A stretch of 64,000 nucleotides of DNA from contig NZ_CP078138.1 of assembly GCF_019212185.1 (NCBI RefSeq), forward strand, positions 1,656,501-1,720,500, in the 5' to 3' direction. This DNA comes from Pseudomonas fluorescens. Its GTDB lineage: Bacteria > Pseudomonadota > Gammaproteobacteria > Pseudomonadales > Pseudomonadaceae. Below are positions 25,793 through 33,817 of this stretch, piece after piece (position 1 is the stretch's first letter; every line of letters starts with the position of its first letter). A program made the position numbers and the translations under genes. Under the pieces are notes generated by a model. The model saw only the letters and a program-made list of their open reading frames with translations. It was not told the origin of the DNA and ran no database searches.

Positions 25793-25975
25793 TCAATTCA
25801 GCAAGGCTTGTTGCAGGATGCTCACGGCAGTCTTGGTCAACAGGTCTTTTTTCGGGTGGGGGACCGTCACCAATCCAGGCTTTGTTGGATGTTTGTAGTG
25901 GTGATGGCTGCCGCGAACCCGAACCAGATCCCAGCCGTCTGCGACAATCTGGCTAATCAAATATCGACTATTCAC
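25793..25975 (-). CDS. hicA: HicA-type mRNA interferase toxin, GTG start
   Basis: A protein of 60 residues. The double-stranded-RNA-binding-like HicA fold is clear: SRYLISQIVADGWDLVRVRG, then SHHHYKHPTKPGLVTVPHPK, with the catalytic histidine expected in the GSHHHYKHP stretch. It starts at GTG (complement of 25973-25975); an ATG two bases away is out of frame. HicA cleaves mRNA independently of ribosomes and is held inactive by HicB. It is first in the hicAB operon and lies behind a promoter with an inverted repeat. Confidence 0.9.
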   Translation of the reverse strand: MNSRYLISQIVADGWDLVRVRGSHHHYKHPTKPGLVTVPHPKKDLLTKTAVSILQQALLN

Positions 25976-25994
25976 ATCACGTCCCTGTGCTGTG

Positions 25995-26031
25995 TAGGTG
26001 GTTACTGTACCTACTATTTGTCTTTTATCAA
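25995..26031 (-). promoter_or_regulatory. hicAB promoter with overlapping inverted repeat
   Basis: On the minus strand TTGATA (complement of 26026-26031) and TACAGT (complement of 26004-26009) are 16 bases apart, a reasonable sigma-70 promoter. GTAGGT and ACCTAC arms (25995-26000 and 26009-26014) form a dyad over the -10 region. A wider repeat, GGTGGTTA with TAACCACC (25997-26004, 26037-26044), surrounds it. HicB binding here is inferred from known autorepression. Confidence 0.55.
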
Positions 26032-26181
26032 CACCATAACCACCATTTTGGCCCGGTAATTGATAAGTGGTAGGGAGCAGTGTAGGAAGCCTGCGCGATT
26101 GCTGAGTTCACGTGGCGTGCGGGTGTATTGCGGGGTGATACGCGAGACGCAACCAGGAAGGCGAAGGGAATCGCAGGCATA

Positions 26182-26210
26182 AAAAAACCGGTCGCTTGGA
26201 CCGGTTTTTT
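26182..26210 (-). terminator. terminator of the tRNA-Gly gene
   Basis: A Rho-independent-type hairpin with CCGGTC/GACCGG stem extended by A6/T6, about 45 bases past the tRNA 3' end on the minus strand. The A and T runs make it able to work in both directions. Confidence 0.85.
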
Positions 26211-26255
26211 GGCATCCCCTGTCAGACATTGCCTGGACAAGCGATTGAAATGATG

Positions 26256-26329
26256 TGGAGCGGGTGAAGGGAATCGAACCCTCGTTATCAGCTTGGGAAG
26301 CTGGAGTAATGCCATTATACGACACCCGC
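26256..26329 (-). tRNA. tRNA-Gly (anticodon CCC)
   Basis: The 74-base minus-strand sequence folds as a tRNA with the acceptor stem GCGGGTG/CACCCGC and encoded CCA. The anticodon loop TTCCCAA gives anticodon CCC, reading GGG. The stem CCAGC/GCTGA carries a C-A mismatch at its top and the T stem one G-T pair. The T loop TTCGATT is conserved. No integrase or phage gene is beside it, so no tRNA-linked island is visible. Confidence 0.93.
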
Positions 26330-26404
26330 TCAGAGCGGCTGACTTTGTACCAGATGTAGCGAAGGATTTGAAGTTTTTCTTTGCGTGATCTGCGTTTACG
26401 CCGT

Positions 26405-26470
26405 TTTTGCCGGGCAGCCTCCTCGGCTTAAGGAACTGCTTTTCCCTAAGGCGAGGAGGCTGCTGGCAAA
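26405..26470. repeat. long imperfect inverted repeat between tRNA-Gly and phaG
   Basis: GCAGCCTCCTCG (26414-26425) pairs with CGAGGAGGCTGC (26452-26463). The arms extend outward through GGCAAA-type pairs with one bulge each and inward through CTTAAGG/CCTAAG, giving a stem of about 24 pairs with a short loop. It is 9 bases past the phaG stop and could end its transcript, though only the plus strand shows a short T run. Confidence 0.7.
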
Positions 26471-26479
26471 GACGATTTT

Positions 26480-27364
26480 TCAGATAGCCAGTGCATGGTG
26501 GTCCTGGGTGAAGTGGGAACGCGTTCGGCTTTCATACTGCGCCGGTTTCAGAAAACCCAGCAGTGCCTGGCGACTGTCCCGGCAGGCGGCTTTGTGCTCC
26601 ATGTCGAGAAAGTGCCCGGTGGCCTCGATGGTGCTGAAGCTGCTGTATTGCACATGGTTGCCAAATATCCTGGCGTCGTCGGCACTGGTGTACTCGTCCC
26701 ATTCGCCGTTGAGGAACAGCACCGGCACATCGATTTGCTTGGCCGCCTTGAGGTAGCACAGGCAGTCGCTGTTGAGTACCTGGTTGATGTGAAAGTGCAT
26801 CTGCCCGTATTCGTGTTCGGCCAGGCTGCTGACGTGGCGGTGATTGAAGCGCTTGAACAACGACGGCAAATGTTTGCCGATGGTGTCGTTGACCAGATGA
26901 CCGACACGGTCGCGGTCGAGGTTGCCGAGGTAGTCGACACCGCGCTCCAGATAATCGCGCATCGGTTCGTTGATCACCGGCGAGAACGAACTGATCACCG
27001 CTTTTTCGATCCGTCGCGGGCGGTGGGACAGGGCGATCAGGGTAGCGGCGCCGCCCCATGAGAACGACAGCACGTGCTCGGCGGCGAAGTGGTCGATCAG
27101 CTCAAGGAGGATCTGTCCTTCGACTTCCTTGGTGAGCATTTTCTGGTGTTGATTGTGGGCTTTTGACTTGCCCGCGTAGGGCTGATCGTAGAGCACCACA
27201 TTGAACTGCGGGTGAAGGCTCTTCACCGTTTGGGCAAACGACGCAGTGGTGGCCATCGAGCCGTTGACCAGAATAATGGTCTTCTCTGCGGCACCTGCGC
27301 GATAGAACTCCGTGTAAACCCGATACTGACCTTGTATGTCCAGCACAGCGATTTCTGGCCTCAT
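26480..27364 (-). CDS. phaG: 3-hydroxyacyl-ACP transacylase/thioesterase PhaG
   Basis: A protein of 294 residues with an alpha/beta hydrolase fold. The N-terminus MRPEIAVLDIQGQYRVYTEF is what I recall of P. putida PhaG (about 295 residues). Further marks are LVNGSMATTASFAQTVKSLH, the nucleophile elbow SFSWGGAATL at about residue 102, and NGEWDEYTSADDAR. PhaG links fatty acid synthesis to medium-chain polyhydroxyalkanoate by releasing or transferring 3-hydroxyacyl groups from ACP. RhlA of rhamnolipid synthesis is a close paralogue; the opening residues favour PhaG. The ATG at 27364 has AGGAG 8 bases upstream. It stands alone, with no pha genes nearby. Confidence 0.88.
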   Translation of the reverse strand: MRPEIAVLDIQGQYRVYTEFYRAGAAEKTIILVNGSMATTASFAQTVKSLHPQFNVVLYDQPYAGKSKAHNQHQKMLTKEVEGQILLELIDHFAAEHVLSFSWGGAATLIALSHRPRRIEKAVISSFSPVINEPMRDYLERGVDYLGNLDRDRVGHLVNDTIGKHLPSLFKRFNHRHVSSLAEHEYGQMHFHINQVLNSDCLCYLKAAKQIDVPVLFLNGEWDEYTSADDARIFGNHVQYSSFSTIEATGHFLDMEHKAACRDSRQALLGFLKPAQYESRTRSHFTQDHHALAI

Positions 27365-27675
27365 GTCGTAAGACTCCTGGCAAGCGTGTAGGCGCGCAAC
27401 TGAGTGTGCACGGGCTTTATGACAGGTAGGCATACGCCTGGAAGGAAATGGCCCATGTCGATCCGCTGAGGTCTGGTCGACGGGTATTGTTATAGGCGGG
27501 CAGTCTGTCGGGGGAGTTGGAGCCTTGAGGCTCTCGACCGACAAAAAGTTGCTTGGATGTACGGTGTGACCTGTCGGTCACATTTCGGCCGACGGTTTGA
27601 TTCAAGCAGGGCGACGTCTATCGCGCAAGTGCCGTTGGCGAATTGTTAGACAAAGTCTGCCGGGCGGTCATCCGT
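27365..27675. other. phaG upstream region without a gene
   Basis: This 311-base gap before phaG (minus strand) holds no coding frame I can support. It contains a palindrome TGTGACC-N4-GGTCACA at 27565-27582 and an imperfect hairpin with TGTCGG/CCGACA outer and GGAGCC/GGCTC inner arms at about 27507-27543. These could be regulatory for phaG or for the RsuA-type gene ending at 27676. Confidence 0.45.
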
Positions 27676-28368
27676 TCAGAACAGCGCGATCTCGGCGGCG
27701 CTGAGGGGGCGGTATTCACCTGGTTGCAGTGTGCTGTCCAGCAACAGCGGGCCCATCCGTTCGCGGTGCAGGCGCAGTACCTTGTTGTCGAAGTGGCCGA
27801 ACATGCGCTTGACCTGGTGATAGCGGCCTTCGACGATGGCCAGCCGTGCACTGTGGGAGGTCAGCAGCGTCAACTCGGCTGGCTGGGTGGTGAGGTCCTC
27901 GAAGGCGAAGTACAGGCCTTGGGCAAAGGTGCGTATGTACTCGGCGGTAATCGGCTGCTCGGTTTCCACGTAATAGATCTTCGGCAGTTTGGTCTGCGGC
28001 TGGGTCAGCCGTCGTGACCAACTGCCATCGTTGGTGATCAGCATCAGCCCGGTGGTGTTGAAGTCCAGGCGGCCGGCGATGTGCAGGTCGTCCTTGTCAG
28101 GCTCATGGATCAGATCGAGCACGGTGGAGTGTTGCGGATCGCGTGTGGCGCTGACACAACCCATGGGTTTGTGCAGCATGAAAAAACGCGCCGGTTTGCC
28201 GACCTGCAACACCTGATCGTCGCATTCGACGCGACTGAATTCGCGGACCTCGAAATGCGGGTCGCTGACGATCTGCCCATCTACTCTGATCCGTCGCTCG
28301 ACCAGCAGCAGGCGCACCTGTTTGCGGTTGAAGCAGGGCAGGTTGCTGAGGAAGCGGTCAACGCGCAT
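27676..28368 (-). CDS. rsuA: RsuA-type 16S rRNA pseudouridine synthase
   Basis: A protein of 230 residues, the length of RsuA. An S4 RNA-binding domain at the N-terminus (MRVDRFLSNLPCFNRKQVRL then LLVERRIRVDGQIV) precedes FFMLHKPMGCVSATRDP and the catalytic GRLDFNTTGLMLI, whose Asp is about residue 103. VEGRYHQVKRMFG and a LHRERMGPLLL tail complete the match. It isomerises one uridine of 16S rRNA, probably U516. An in-frame extension to 28467 has no support; MRVDRF is the family start. Plain RsuA versus a close paralogue is not resolved. Confidence 0.82.
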   Translation of the reverse strand: MRVDRFLSNLPCFNRKQVRLLLVERRIRVDGQIVSDPHFEVREFSRVECDDQVLQVGKPARFFMLHKPMGCVSATRDPQHSTVLDLIHEPDKDDLHIAGRLDFNTTGLMLITNDGSWSRRLTQPQTKLPKIYYVETEQPITAEYIRTFAQGLYFAFEDLTTQPAELTLLTSHSARLAIVEGRYHQVKRMFGHFDNKVLRLHRERMGPLLLDSTLQPGEYRPLSAAEIALF

Positions 28369-28400
28369 GGGAGTCGGAAGGTGGCAAGTGGGCGCGCATC

Positions 28401-28619
28401 TTACTCGATGGGCGTACGACTTGCCTGAAGTTGCGATTCGACCCGGGCACAGGCGGGGCACAGGCACGCCTGGTTGCGCAGTTCAGCGGGCAGGGCGGCG
28501 AGTACTGCCGGATCAATGGTCACGGCGAAGCACCAGCAGGCGCGGTCGGCGGTTTGTGGATCGGCCAGGCTGCAATCGTTGCGGGCGCCGCAGGCAGGGC
28601 AGAGGTCGGGTTTAGGCAT
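28401..28619 (-). CDS. cysteine-rich CWC-family small protein
   Basis: A protein of 72 residues. The pattern LCPACGARNDC, then ACWCFAV, then ACLCPACAR has eight cysteines arranged as two zinc-ribbon-like pairs with the CWC core. This is the cysteine-rich CWC family, of unknown function. Its ATG lies within the end of the preceding diguanylate cyclase gene (8-base overlap, TATGCCTAA), so translation is probably coupled. It ends 33 bases before rsuA. Confidence 0.8.
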   Translation of the reverse strand: MPKPDLCPACGARNDCSLADPQTADRACWCFAVTIDPAVLAALPAELRNQACLCPACARVESQLQASRTPIE

Positions 28620-30099
28620 AGCTGGTGTGCGGCATCTCTGAGAAGGTGCGGTTACGGCCACTGAGCTTGGCCCGGTACATCGCCTGGTCGGCACGCGACA
28701 GCAGGTTATGCAGGGTGTCATCGGGCTGCAGGGTGGTCAGGCCGATGCTTACGGTAATCCGTAAGGCATTTCCTTGATAGCTGTAGCGCTGTTGTTCGAT
28801 CAAATGACGAACTTTCTCGGCGATTTTCAGAGCAGCGTGGGCGTCGGTGTCCTTCAGCAGCACGATGAACTCTTCACCGCCCCAGCGGCAGACGATGTCG
28901 GACTGGCGCAGGCAGCTTTCCAGGTCGCGGGCGAACCCGGCCAGAACCAGGTCGCCAGCCAGATGGCCATGGGTGTCATTCAGGCGTTTGAAGTGATCGA
29001 GGTCGAGCAGCATGGCGGTCAGCGGTTTGGGGTCGCGCTGCGCTTCCTGCATCGCTTGCGCCGCGAGCAGATCGAAACCGCGACGGTTGGGCAGGCCGGT
29101 CAGACTATCGAGGGTGGCCTGGGCTTCTATGCGGTTCTGGAAGCGTGTGATCACGCGGATCACCAGCGCCAGGACAATCAGGGTGACGACCAGGCAGATC
29201 AACAGATTCAGGTACAGCGACTGGCGAACCTCATGCAAGGCACTGCCTTCGCGCTTGTCGACGAACAGGTACCAGTTCAGTTCCGGAATAAACCGAACAT
29301 TGAGGAAGTGTCCCTGGCCCTGGGTCATGTATTCGAAGCTGCCGCTGTGGGGTTTGGGCAGCTTGGCCATCAGCTCTTTCATGCTATCGAGCTCGCTCAA
29401 CGCCTGTCCCACCCGAGCGCCTTGCGGGCCGCCGTCGGCACCGGTCAACACAATGCGGCCTTCGGTATCGACGAAGTACACGCTGCGCTGATAACGCTGC
29501 TGATAGGTGTCGATCAACTTGATCACCGCATCGACGGTCAGGCCCACGCCCGCCGCGCCGATGAAATTGTTCTGGTAGTCGTAGACCTTGTAGTTGATGA
29601 AAAAGGTCAGGCTGTCCTGGTTGGCCATGTCGACATCGACATTGATTTCGTAGGGCGTGCCCATGTCACGGACGCGGAAGTACCAGATGTCGCGCGGCTC
29701 TGTGGTGCTGACTTTCTTCAATACGCCCTTGGCCTGGTAATAGGTCAGGCTGTTGTTGGAGACGAAGAACGCGGTGTAGGCGCCGTAGTGGGTCATGACC
29801 TCGTTGAGGTAACGAGTCATTTGCCCGGAGTCCTGTTCACCGGCCACCACCCAGTCACGCAGGAAAGTATCGCGCGACATCATTGAGGAAATCAGGATCG
29901 GGCGGACCAGGTCTTTCTGGATCTCCGAGTACACCGTATCGGAGGTCAGGGGCAATTCGGTGTTGACGATGCTGTCGCGGATCGAGGTGCGCGAGGCGTA
30001 GTAACTGAGCAGGGAGGTGGCAAGAAAACCGGCGCCCAGCAAGGCAATCAGGGTCAGGACCAACGAACGTTGCGAAAACAGCGCAGAGCGAAGCGGCAT
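28612..30099 (-). CDS. membrane diguanylate cyclase with dCache-type sensor domain
   Basis: A protein of 495 residues starting at MPLRSALFSQRSLVLTLIAL. A first transmembrane helix spans about 14-34. A periplasmic dCache-like sensor covers about 40-310, including WYFRVRDMGTPYEINVDVDM and FINYKVYDYQNNFIGAAGVG. A second helix (LNLLICLVVTLIVLALVIRV) is followed by the GGDEF domain. The active site reads CRWGGEEFIVLL with the I-site RQSD five residues before, so it should make c-di-GMP under product inhibition. In-frame starts at 30132 and 30165 are possible but lack ribosome sites. The CWC gene overlaps its end. Confidence 0.9.
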   Translation of the reverse strand: MPLRSALFSQRSLVLTLIALLGAGFLATSLLSYYASRTSIRDSIVNTELPLTSDTVYSEIQKDLVRPILISSMMSRDTFLRDWVVAGEQDSGQMTRYLNEVMTHYGAYTAFFVSNNSLTYYQAKGVLKKVSTTEPRDIWYFRVRDMGTPYEINVDVDMANQDSLTFFINYKVYDYQNNFIGAAGVGLTVDAVIKLIDTYQQRYQRSVYFVDTEGRIVLTGADGGPQGARVGQALSELDSMKELMAKLPKPHSGSFEYMTQGQGHFLNVRFIPELNWYLFVDKREGSALHEVRQSLYLNLLICLVVTLIVLALVIRVITRFQNRIEAQATLDSLTGLPNRRGFDLLAAQAMQEAQRDPKPLTAMLLDLDHFKRLNDTHGHLAGDLVLAGFARDLESCLRQSDIVCRWGGEEFIVLLKDTDAHAALKIAEKVRHLIEQQRYSYQGNALRITVSIGLTTLQPDDTLHNLLSRADQAMYRAKLSGRNRTFSEMPHTSYA

Positions 30100-30345
30100 G
30101 ACGAATCCGTTGGCGAAGGGGATGTGAGGCATTCTAGTGGCACCGCAAGAAAATAACGCGGGCATTTACGACCAAATCCACGTCGGACGGTGCTTGCTCA
30201 AGGCAAGCGACGGATGACATGTATCAAACTGTTAACGCTGCGCACCAGTTTCCGTTTTCGATGTCAGATGTTACGTCAGGCAGATGAATCGACTGACGCC
30301 CACCCGCGTCGCTGGTGTGGCTCTTTCGCGGTCCAGGAGGCCGCT

Positions 30346-30783
30346 ATGTATCACCGACTAGTTTTGATCAGTTCGATGAGTTTGAGTCTTGCCGCCTGTG
30401 TTCCCTACTACGACGGAGGGGGTTCCAGCTATTACAGTTCAGAGGTCTATTCGTCGCCGGCACCGGCTTATTACTACGGCGGCAGTTCCTATTATTCCTA
30501 TCCACGCAGCTACTATTCACAGCCGCCGCGTTACTACCCATCCCCCCGTTATTACCAATCGGGGCCGCGCTATTATCAACCGTCACCACGCTATTACCAG
30601 GCCCAACCCCATGCTTACCGTCCGGCGCCGGGCCGTGGCTGGGATGATCAGCGCAACCGGGGCTGGGGCAACAACTACGGACAGAGCAATCAGCGCTGGG
30701 AGAACCGCGGTGGGCACAACCGTGGCGACGGCCGGCATGGCGATCATGATGGTCATGGCGACCGAGGTGGGCGCAACCGTTAA
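30346..30783 (+). CDS. Tyr/Pro/Ser-rich putative lipoprotein
   Basis: A protein of 145 residues with a CAGGAGG ribosome site. The N-terminus (LVLISSMSLSLAAC) has a lipobox at Cys18. The mature part is low complexity: repeated YY with Pro and Ser (RYYPSPRYYQSGPRYYQPSP), then a C-terminal Gly, Arg, Asn, His tail with RGWDDQ, RGWGNN and DGHGDRGGRNR. I see no domain. The repeats suggest a surface or cell-envelope filler protein or a metal-binding tail. It is convergent with the HIBYL-CoA hydrolase-like gene. Confidence 0.7.
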   Translation: MYHRLVLISSMSLSLAACVPYYDGGGSSYYSSEVYSSPAPAYYYGGSSYYSYPRSYYSQPPRYYPSPRYYQSGPRYYQPSPRYYQAQPHAYRPAPGRGWDDQRNRGWGNNYGQSNQRWENRGGHNRGDGRHGDHDGHGDRGGRNR

Positions 30784-30798
30784 GCCAGGCCAGAGCTC

Positions 30799-30829
30799 AA
30801 GCGGCGCATTACGCGCCGCTTTTCTTTTC
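30799..30829 (+). terminator. terminator after the Tyr-rich lipoprotein gene
   Basis: Stem GCGGCGC/GCGCCGC extended by AA/TT with a 5-base loop, then a TTTTCTTTTC tract. It lies 15 bases past the stop and is a convincing Rho-independent terminator. Confidence 0.85.
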
Positions 30830-31943
30830 AGTAGTCCGACAAATCCGCCAGCGGGTGGCGACCCTCCCAGGCCTTGTGAAAATGCGCCTCGACCACTGCC
30901 TGCGGAATCGTATTGATGTCCGGCCAGTGCCAGTGTGGCTGGTTATCCTTGTCAATTAAGCGCGCCCTGACGCCTTCGCTGAATTCGGGATGCCGGCAGC
31001 AGTTCAGGCTCAGGGTGTATTCCATCTGGAAGACTTCGGCCAGCGACAGGTGTCGGGCACGGCGGATCTGTTCCCACACCAGATGGGCCGTCAGTGGACA
31101 GCCATCGCCGAGGGTCTTGGCCGCGCGGGCGAGCAGCAGGTCGTGGTGGTCGCGCAACTGGCTGATGGCTTTCCAGGCGCAACGCACGTCGCTGACGTCC
31201 AGCAGCTCGTCAATCTGCTGGCGCCTTGGCAGCCATTGCGCCTCGGGCAGTTGGCCAACGGCCTCTTGTTGCAGGGCCTTGAGCAAGCTGTTGAGTTGCA
31301 TCGCCGTCTGCTCCTGCCAATTGAGTTGCAGCAGGCCCTCGATCAAGGACTCCTGCTGCTCATCGAGGAGGAAGCGGTCCGCCAGGTCCAGGTCGATGGC
31401 ATCATGCGCATTCATTTGTGCACCGCTCAGGCCGAGGAACAGCCCGAGCTTGCCCGGCAGGCGCGAAAGGAACCAGCTGGCGCCGACATCCGGGTACAGG
31501 CCGATGCTGATCTCCGGCATGGCCAGGCGGCTGCTGGGGGTGACGATACGGGTGCTCGCACCCTGCAGCAGCCCCATGCCGCCGCCCAGCACATAGCCAT
31601 GCCCCCAGCAGATCAGCGGCTTGGGGTAGGTGTGCAGGTTGAAATCCAGGCGGTACTCAGCGGCAAAGAATTGCCCGGCCAGCGGCGGCACTTCGCCCGG
31701 ATGAGCCCGACAGGCCTGGACCAGGCTGCGCACCTCACCGCCGGCGCAGAAGGCTTTGGCGCCGTTACCGCGCAGCAGCACGCAGACAATCTGCGGCTCT
31801 TTGGCCCAGGCGTCCAGTTGCTCGGCCAGGGCGCGGATCATTGGCAGCGACAGTGCGTTGAGGGTTTTCTCGGCATCCAGGCTGGCGATGCCCAAGCGCG
31901 CGCCGTCGGTGCCGGTGAGTTCTTCGAAGTGCAGATTCATCAT
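30828..31943 (-). CDS. 3-hydroxyisobutyryl-CoA hydrolase-like crotonase-family protein
   Basis: A protein of 371 residues, longer than plain enoyl-CoA hydratases and typical of the HIBYL-CoA hydrolase group. Crotonase marks: the substrate pocket KAFCAGGEVRSLV, then GHGYVLGGGMGLLQGAST (oxyanion hole), and RLAMPEISIGLYPDVGASWF with the glutamate (ISIG) region. It hydrolyses 3-hydroxyisobutyryl-CoA in valine breakdown, or a related acyl-CoA. No valine genes are beside it. Starts at MMNLHFEELTGTDGARLG. It is convergent with the lipoprotein gene and divergent from ung. Confidence 0.82.
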   Translation of the reverse strand: MMNLHFEELTGTDGARLGIASLDAEKTLNALSLPMIRALAEQLDAWAKEPQIVCVLLRGNGAKAFCAGGEVRSLVQACRAHPGEVPPLAGQFFAAEYRLDFNLHTYPKPLICWGHGYVLGGGMGLLQGASTRIVTPSSRLAMPEISIGLYPDVGASWFLSRLPGKLGLFLGLSGAQMNAHDAIDLDLADRFLLDEQQESLIEGLLQLNWQEQTAMQLNSLLKALQQEAVGQLPEAQWLPRRQQIDELLDVSDVRCAWKAISQLRDHHDLLLARAAKTLGDGCPLTAHLVWEQIRRARHLSLAEVFQMEYTLSLNCCRHPEFSEGVRARLIDKDNQPHWHWPDINTIPQAVVEAHFHKAWEGRHPLADLSDY

Positions 31944-32072
31944 GACCTCGATCGGTGAATTGAGCGTTCAGTATGATCGCTGTGCAGGAAAGTGCCGGAT
32001 CGGCGTCAGGGCAATTGACAAGCGTAATGGGCTTTCCTAGGGTTCGCCCCATTGTTTTTGCCGGATGTAACC

Positions 32073-32768
32073 ATGACTGCTGACGACCGTATCAAACTCG
32101 AACCGAGCTGGAAGGAGGCACTGCGTGCCGAATTCGACCAGCCGTACATGGCAGAGTTGCGCACATTCCTGCAACAGGAGCGCGCGGCGGGCAAGGAGAT
32201 CTATCCACCGGGCCCGATGATTTTCAATGCGCTGAATTCGACCCCGCTGGACAAGGTCAAAGTGGTGATTCTGGGTCAGGACCCTTACCACGGTCCGGGC
32301 CAGGCCCACGGCTTGTGCTTCTCGGTGCAGCCTGGCGTGCCGGCGCCGCCGTCGCTGGTGAACATCTATAAAGAGCTCAAGCGAGACCTGAACATCGACA
32401 TTCCCAGCCACGGCTACCTGCAGAGCTGGGCCGATCAGGGCGTGCTGATGCTCAACACCACCATGACCGTCGAGCGCGCCAACGCTAACGCCCATGCCGG
32501 CAAGGGCTGGCAGTTCTTCACTGACCGGATCATTTCGCTGGTCAGCGAGCACCAGCCGCACCTGGTGTTCCTGCTGTGGGGCGCACACGCCCAGAGCAAA
32601 CAGAAGCTGATAGACGCCACCAAGCACCTGGTGCTGACCTCCGTGCATCCATCACCGCTGTCCGCCTATCGCGGCTTCCTCGGCTGTGGGCACTTCAGTC
32701 GCACCAACAAGTACCTCGAGCAAAATGGCGAGACGCCGATCGAGTGGCGCTTGCCCCCCGTCGTCTGA
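32073..32768 (+). CDS. ung: uracil-DNA glycosylase
   Basis: A protein of 231 residues, full length for family 1 UNG. The water-activating loop is [18 protein letters not shown] (Asp about residue 70). The DNA-minor-groove motif is [18 protein letters not shown]. The uracil-recognition asparagine is in [11 protein letters not shown]. It removes uracil from DNA as the first step of base excision repair. The ATG at 32073 is preferred over a TTG seven codons upstream. It is adjacent to the tricarboxylate locus, as I recall in P. aeruginosa. Confidence 0.97.
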   Translation: MTADDRIKLEPSWKEALRAEFDQPYMAELRTFLQQERAAGKEIYPPGPMIFNALNSTPLDKVKVVILGQDPYHGPGQAHGLCFSVQPGVPAPPSLVNIYKELKRDLNIDIPSHGYLQSWADQGVLMLNTTMTVERANANAHAGKGWQFFTDRIISLVSEHQPHLVFLLWGAHAQSKQKLIDATKHLVLTSVHPSPLSAYRGFLGCGHFSRTNKYLEQNGETPIEWRLPPVV

Positions 32769-32779
32769 CCGGCGTTATC

Positions 32780-33817
32780 TCAGAGGCTGTCCGGCTGCCG
32801 GTCCCAGTGTCGGAACAAGGGCTCGGCGAGGAACAGCACAAACAACAGGCGCATGACCTGCATTGCCGTCACCAGGGGTACCGAGAGTTGCAGGGTCTCG
32901 GCGGTCAGGCTCATTTCGGCAATGCCGCCGGGCATCATGCCCAACGTCAGCGAGCGCAGATCCAGGTGAGTAGCAGCGCTCAGGCCAAGGGCGGCGAGGC
33001 TGGCGATCAGCATGGTCAGTGCGGTGCCGACCAAGGTGCGGCCCATGAATGACGGGGCGCGGCGGAAAAACTCTCGATTGAAATGGCAACCCAGGCCGCT
33101 GCCAATCAACCACTGGCCGATCTGACTGCCGCCATCGGGCAAACCGATGTGCAGGTCCCAGCCAATGCTCACCGCAGCACTTACCAGCAACGGGCCGAAC
33201 AGCCAGGGGTTGGGTTGGCGCAAGCGTTGCCACAGCCAGGCACACAAGGCGCCCGCCGGAAACAACAACGCCAGCCAGCGCCAGTCGACAGTCGCCGGAT
33301 GCAGCAGCGGCACGCCTTCGCCCAACAGGTATTTGAAGGCGGCCGGTACGCACAGCACTACCACCAGCACCCGCAGGCTTTGCCCGGCCGCCACGCGACT
33401 GAGCACAGCGCCATTGCGCGCACCGAGGTTGACCATTTCGCCAGAGCCGCCGGGCATGCTGGAGAAAAACGCGGTGGCCCGATCCTCGCCGGTGCGCCGC
33501 ATCAGCCAGACGCCGACGACTGCCGACACGCTGGTGACCAGCGCCCCGAAAAAGATCAGGCCAAAATGACTCATGACCTGCTCCATCACCACCGGGGTGA
33601 AGTGCAGGCCGATACCGATTCCGACGATCCACTGACCGCATTTACGCCCGCCGGGGATTTCCGCCAGTTGCCAGGGCGTCAGGCAGCGCACCAGGATGAT
33701 CGCCAGCAACGAGCCAACCATCCACGGCAGCGGCCAGCCGATCTGGCTGGCGACATAGCCGCCCAGCAGACCGACCAGCGGTGTTCCCCACCAGGCTTTC
33801 AGACCGACTTCAGACAT
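32780..33817 (-). CDS. AbrB-family membrane protein of the tct operon
   Basis: A protein of 345 residues with about ten hydrophobic segments in two repeats; PLVGLLGGYVASQIGWPLPW and GQWIVGIGIGLHFTPVV repeat with SQIGQWLIGSGLGCHFN, a known AbrB duplication. It starts at the ATG at 33817, inside the end of tctA, so it is the last gene of the tct operon by overlap. Members are annotated as ammonia-monooxygenase-related but the name is misleading; a transport or regulatory role in the inner membrane is likelier. An upstream TTG at 33823 is possible. Confidence 0.85.
   Translation of the reverse strand: MSEVGLKAWWGTPLVGLLGGYVASQIGWPLPWMVGSLLAIILVRCLTPWQLAEIPGGRKCGQWIVGIGIGLHFTPVVMEQVMSHFGLIFFGALVTSVSAVVGVWLMRRTGEDRATAFFSSMPGGSGEMVNLGARNGAVLSRVAAGQSLRVLVVVLCVPAAFKYLLGEGVPLLHPATVDWRWLALLFPAGALCAWLWQRLRQPNPWLFGPLLVSAAVSIGWDLHIGLPDGGSQIGQWLIGSGLGCHFNREFFRRAPSFMGRTLVGTALTMLIASLAALGLSAATHLDLRSLTLGMMPGGIAEMSLTAETLQLSVPLVTAMQVMRLLFVLFLAEPLFRHWDRQPDSL

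Noticed and set aside
26014..26325. A 103-codon minus-strand frame starting inside the tRNA
   Set aside because: It begins within tRNA-Gly and has no motif; the tRNA explains the sequence.
26480..27364. Calling the hydrolase RhlA (rhamnolipid precursor synthase)
   Set aside because: The opening MRPEIAVLDIQGQYRVYTEF and the length match PhaG as I recall it better than RhlA.
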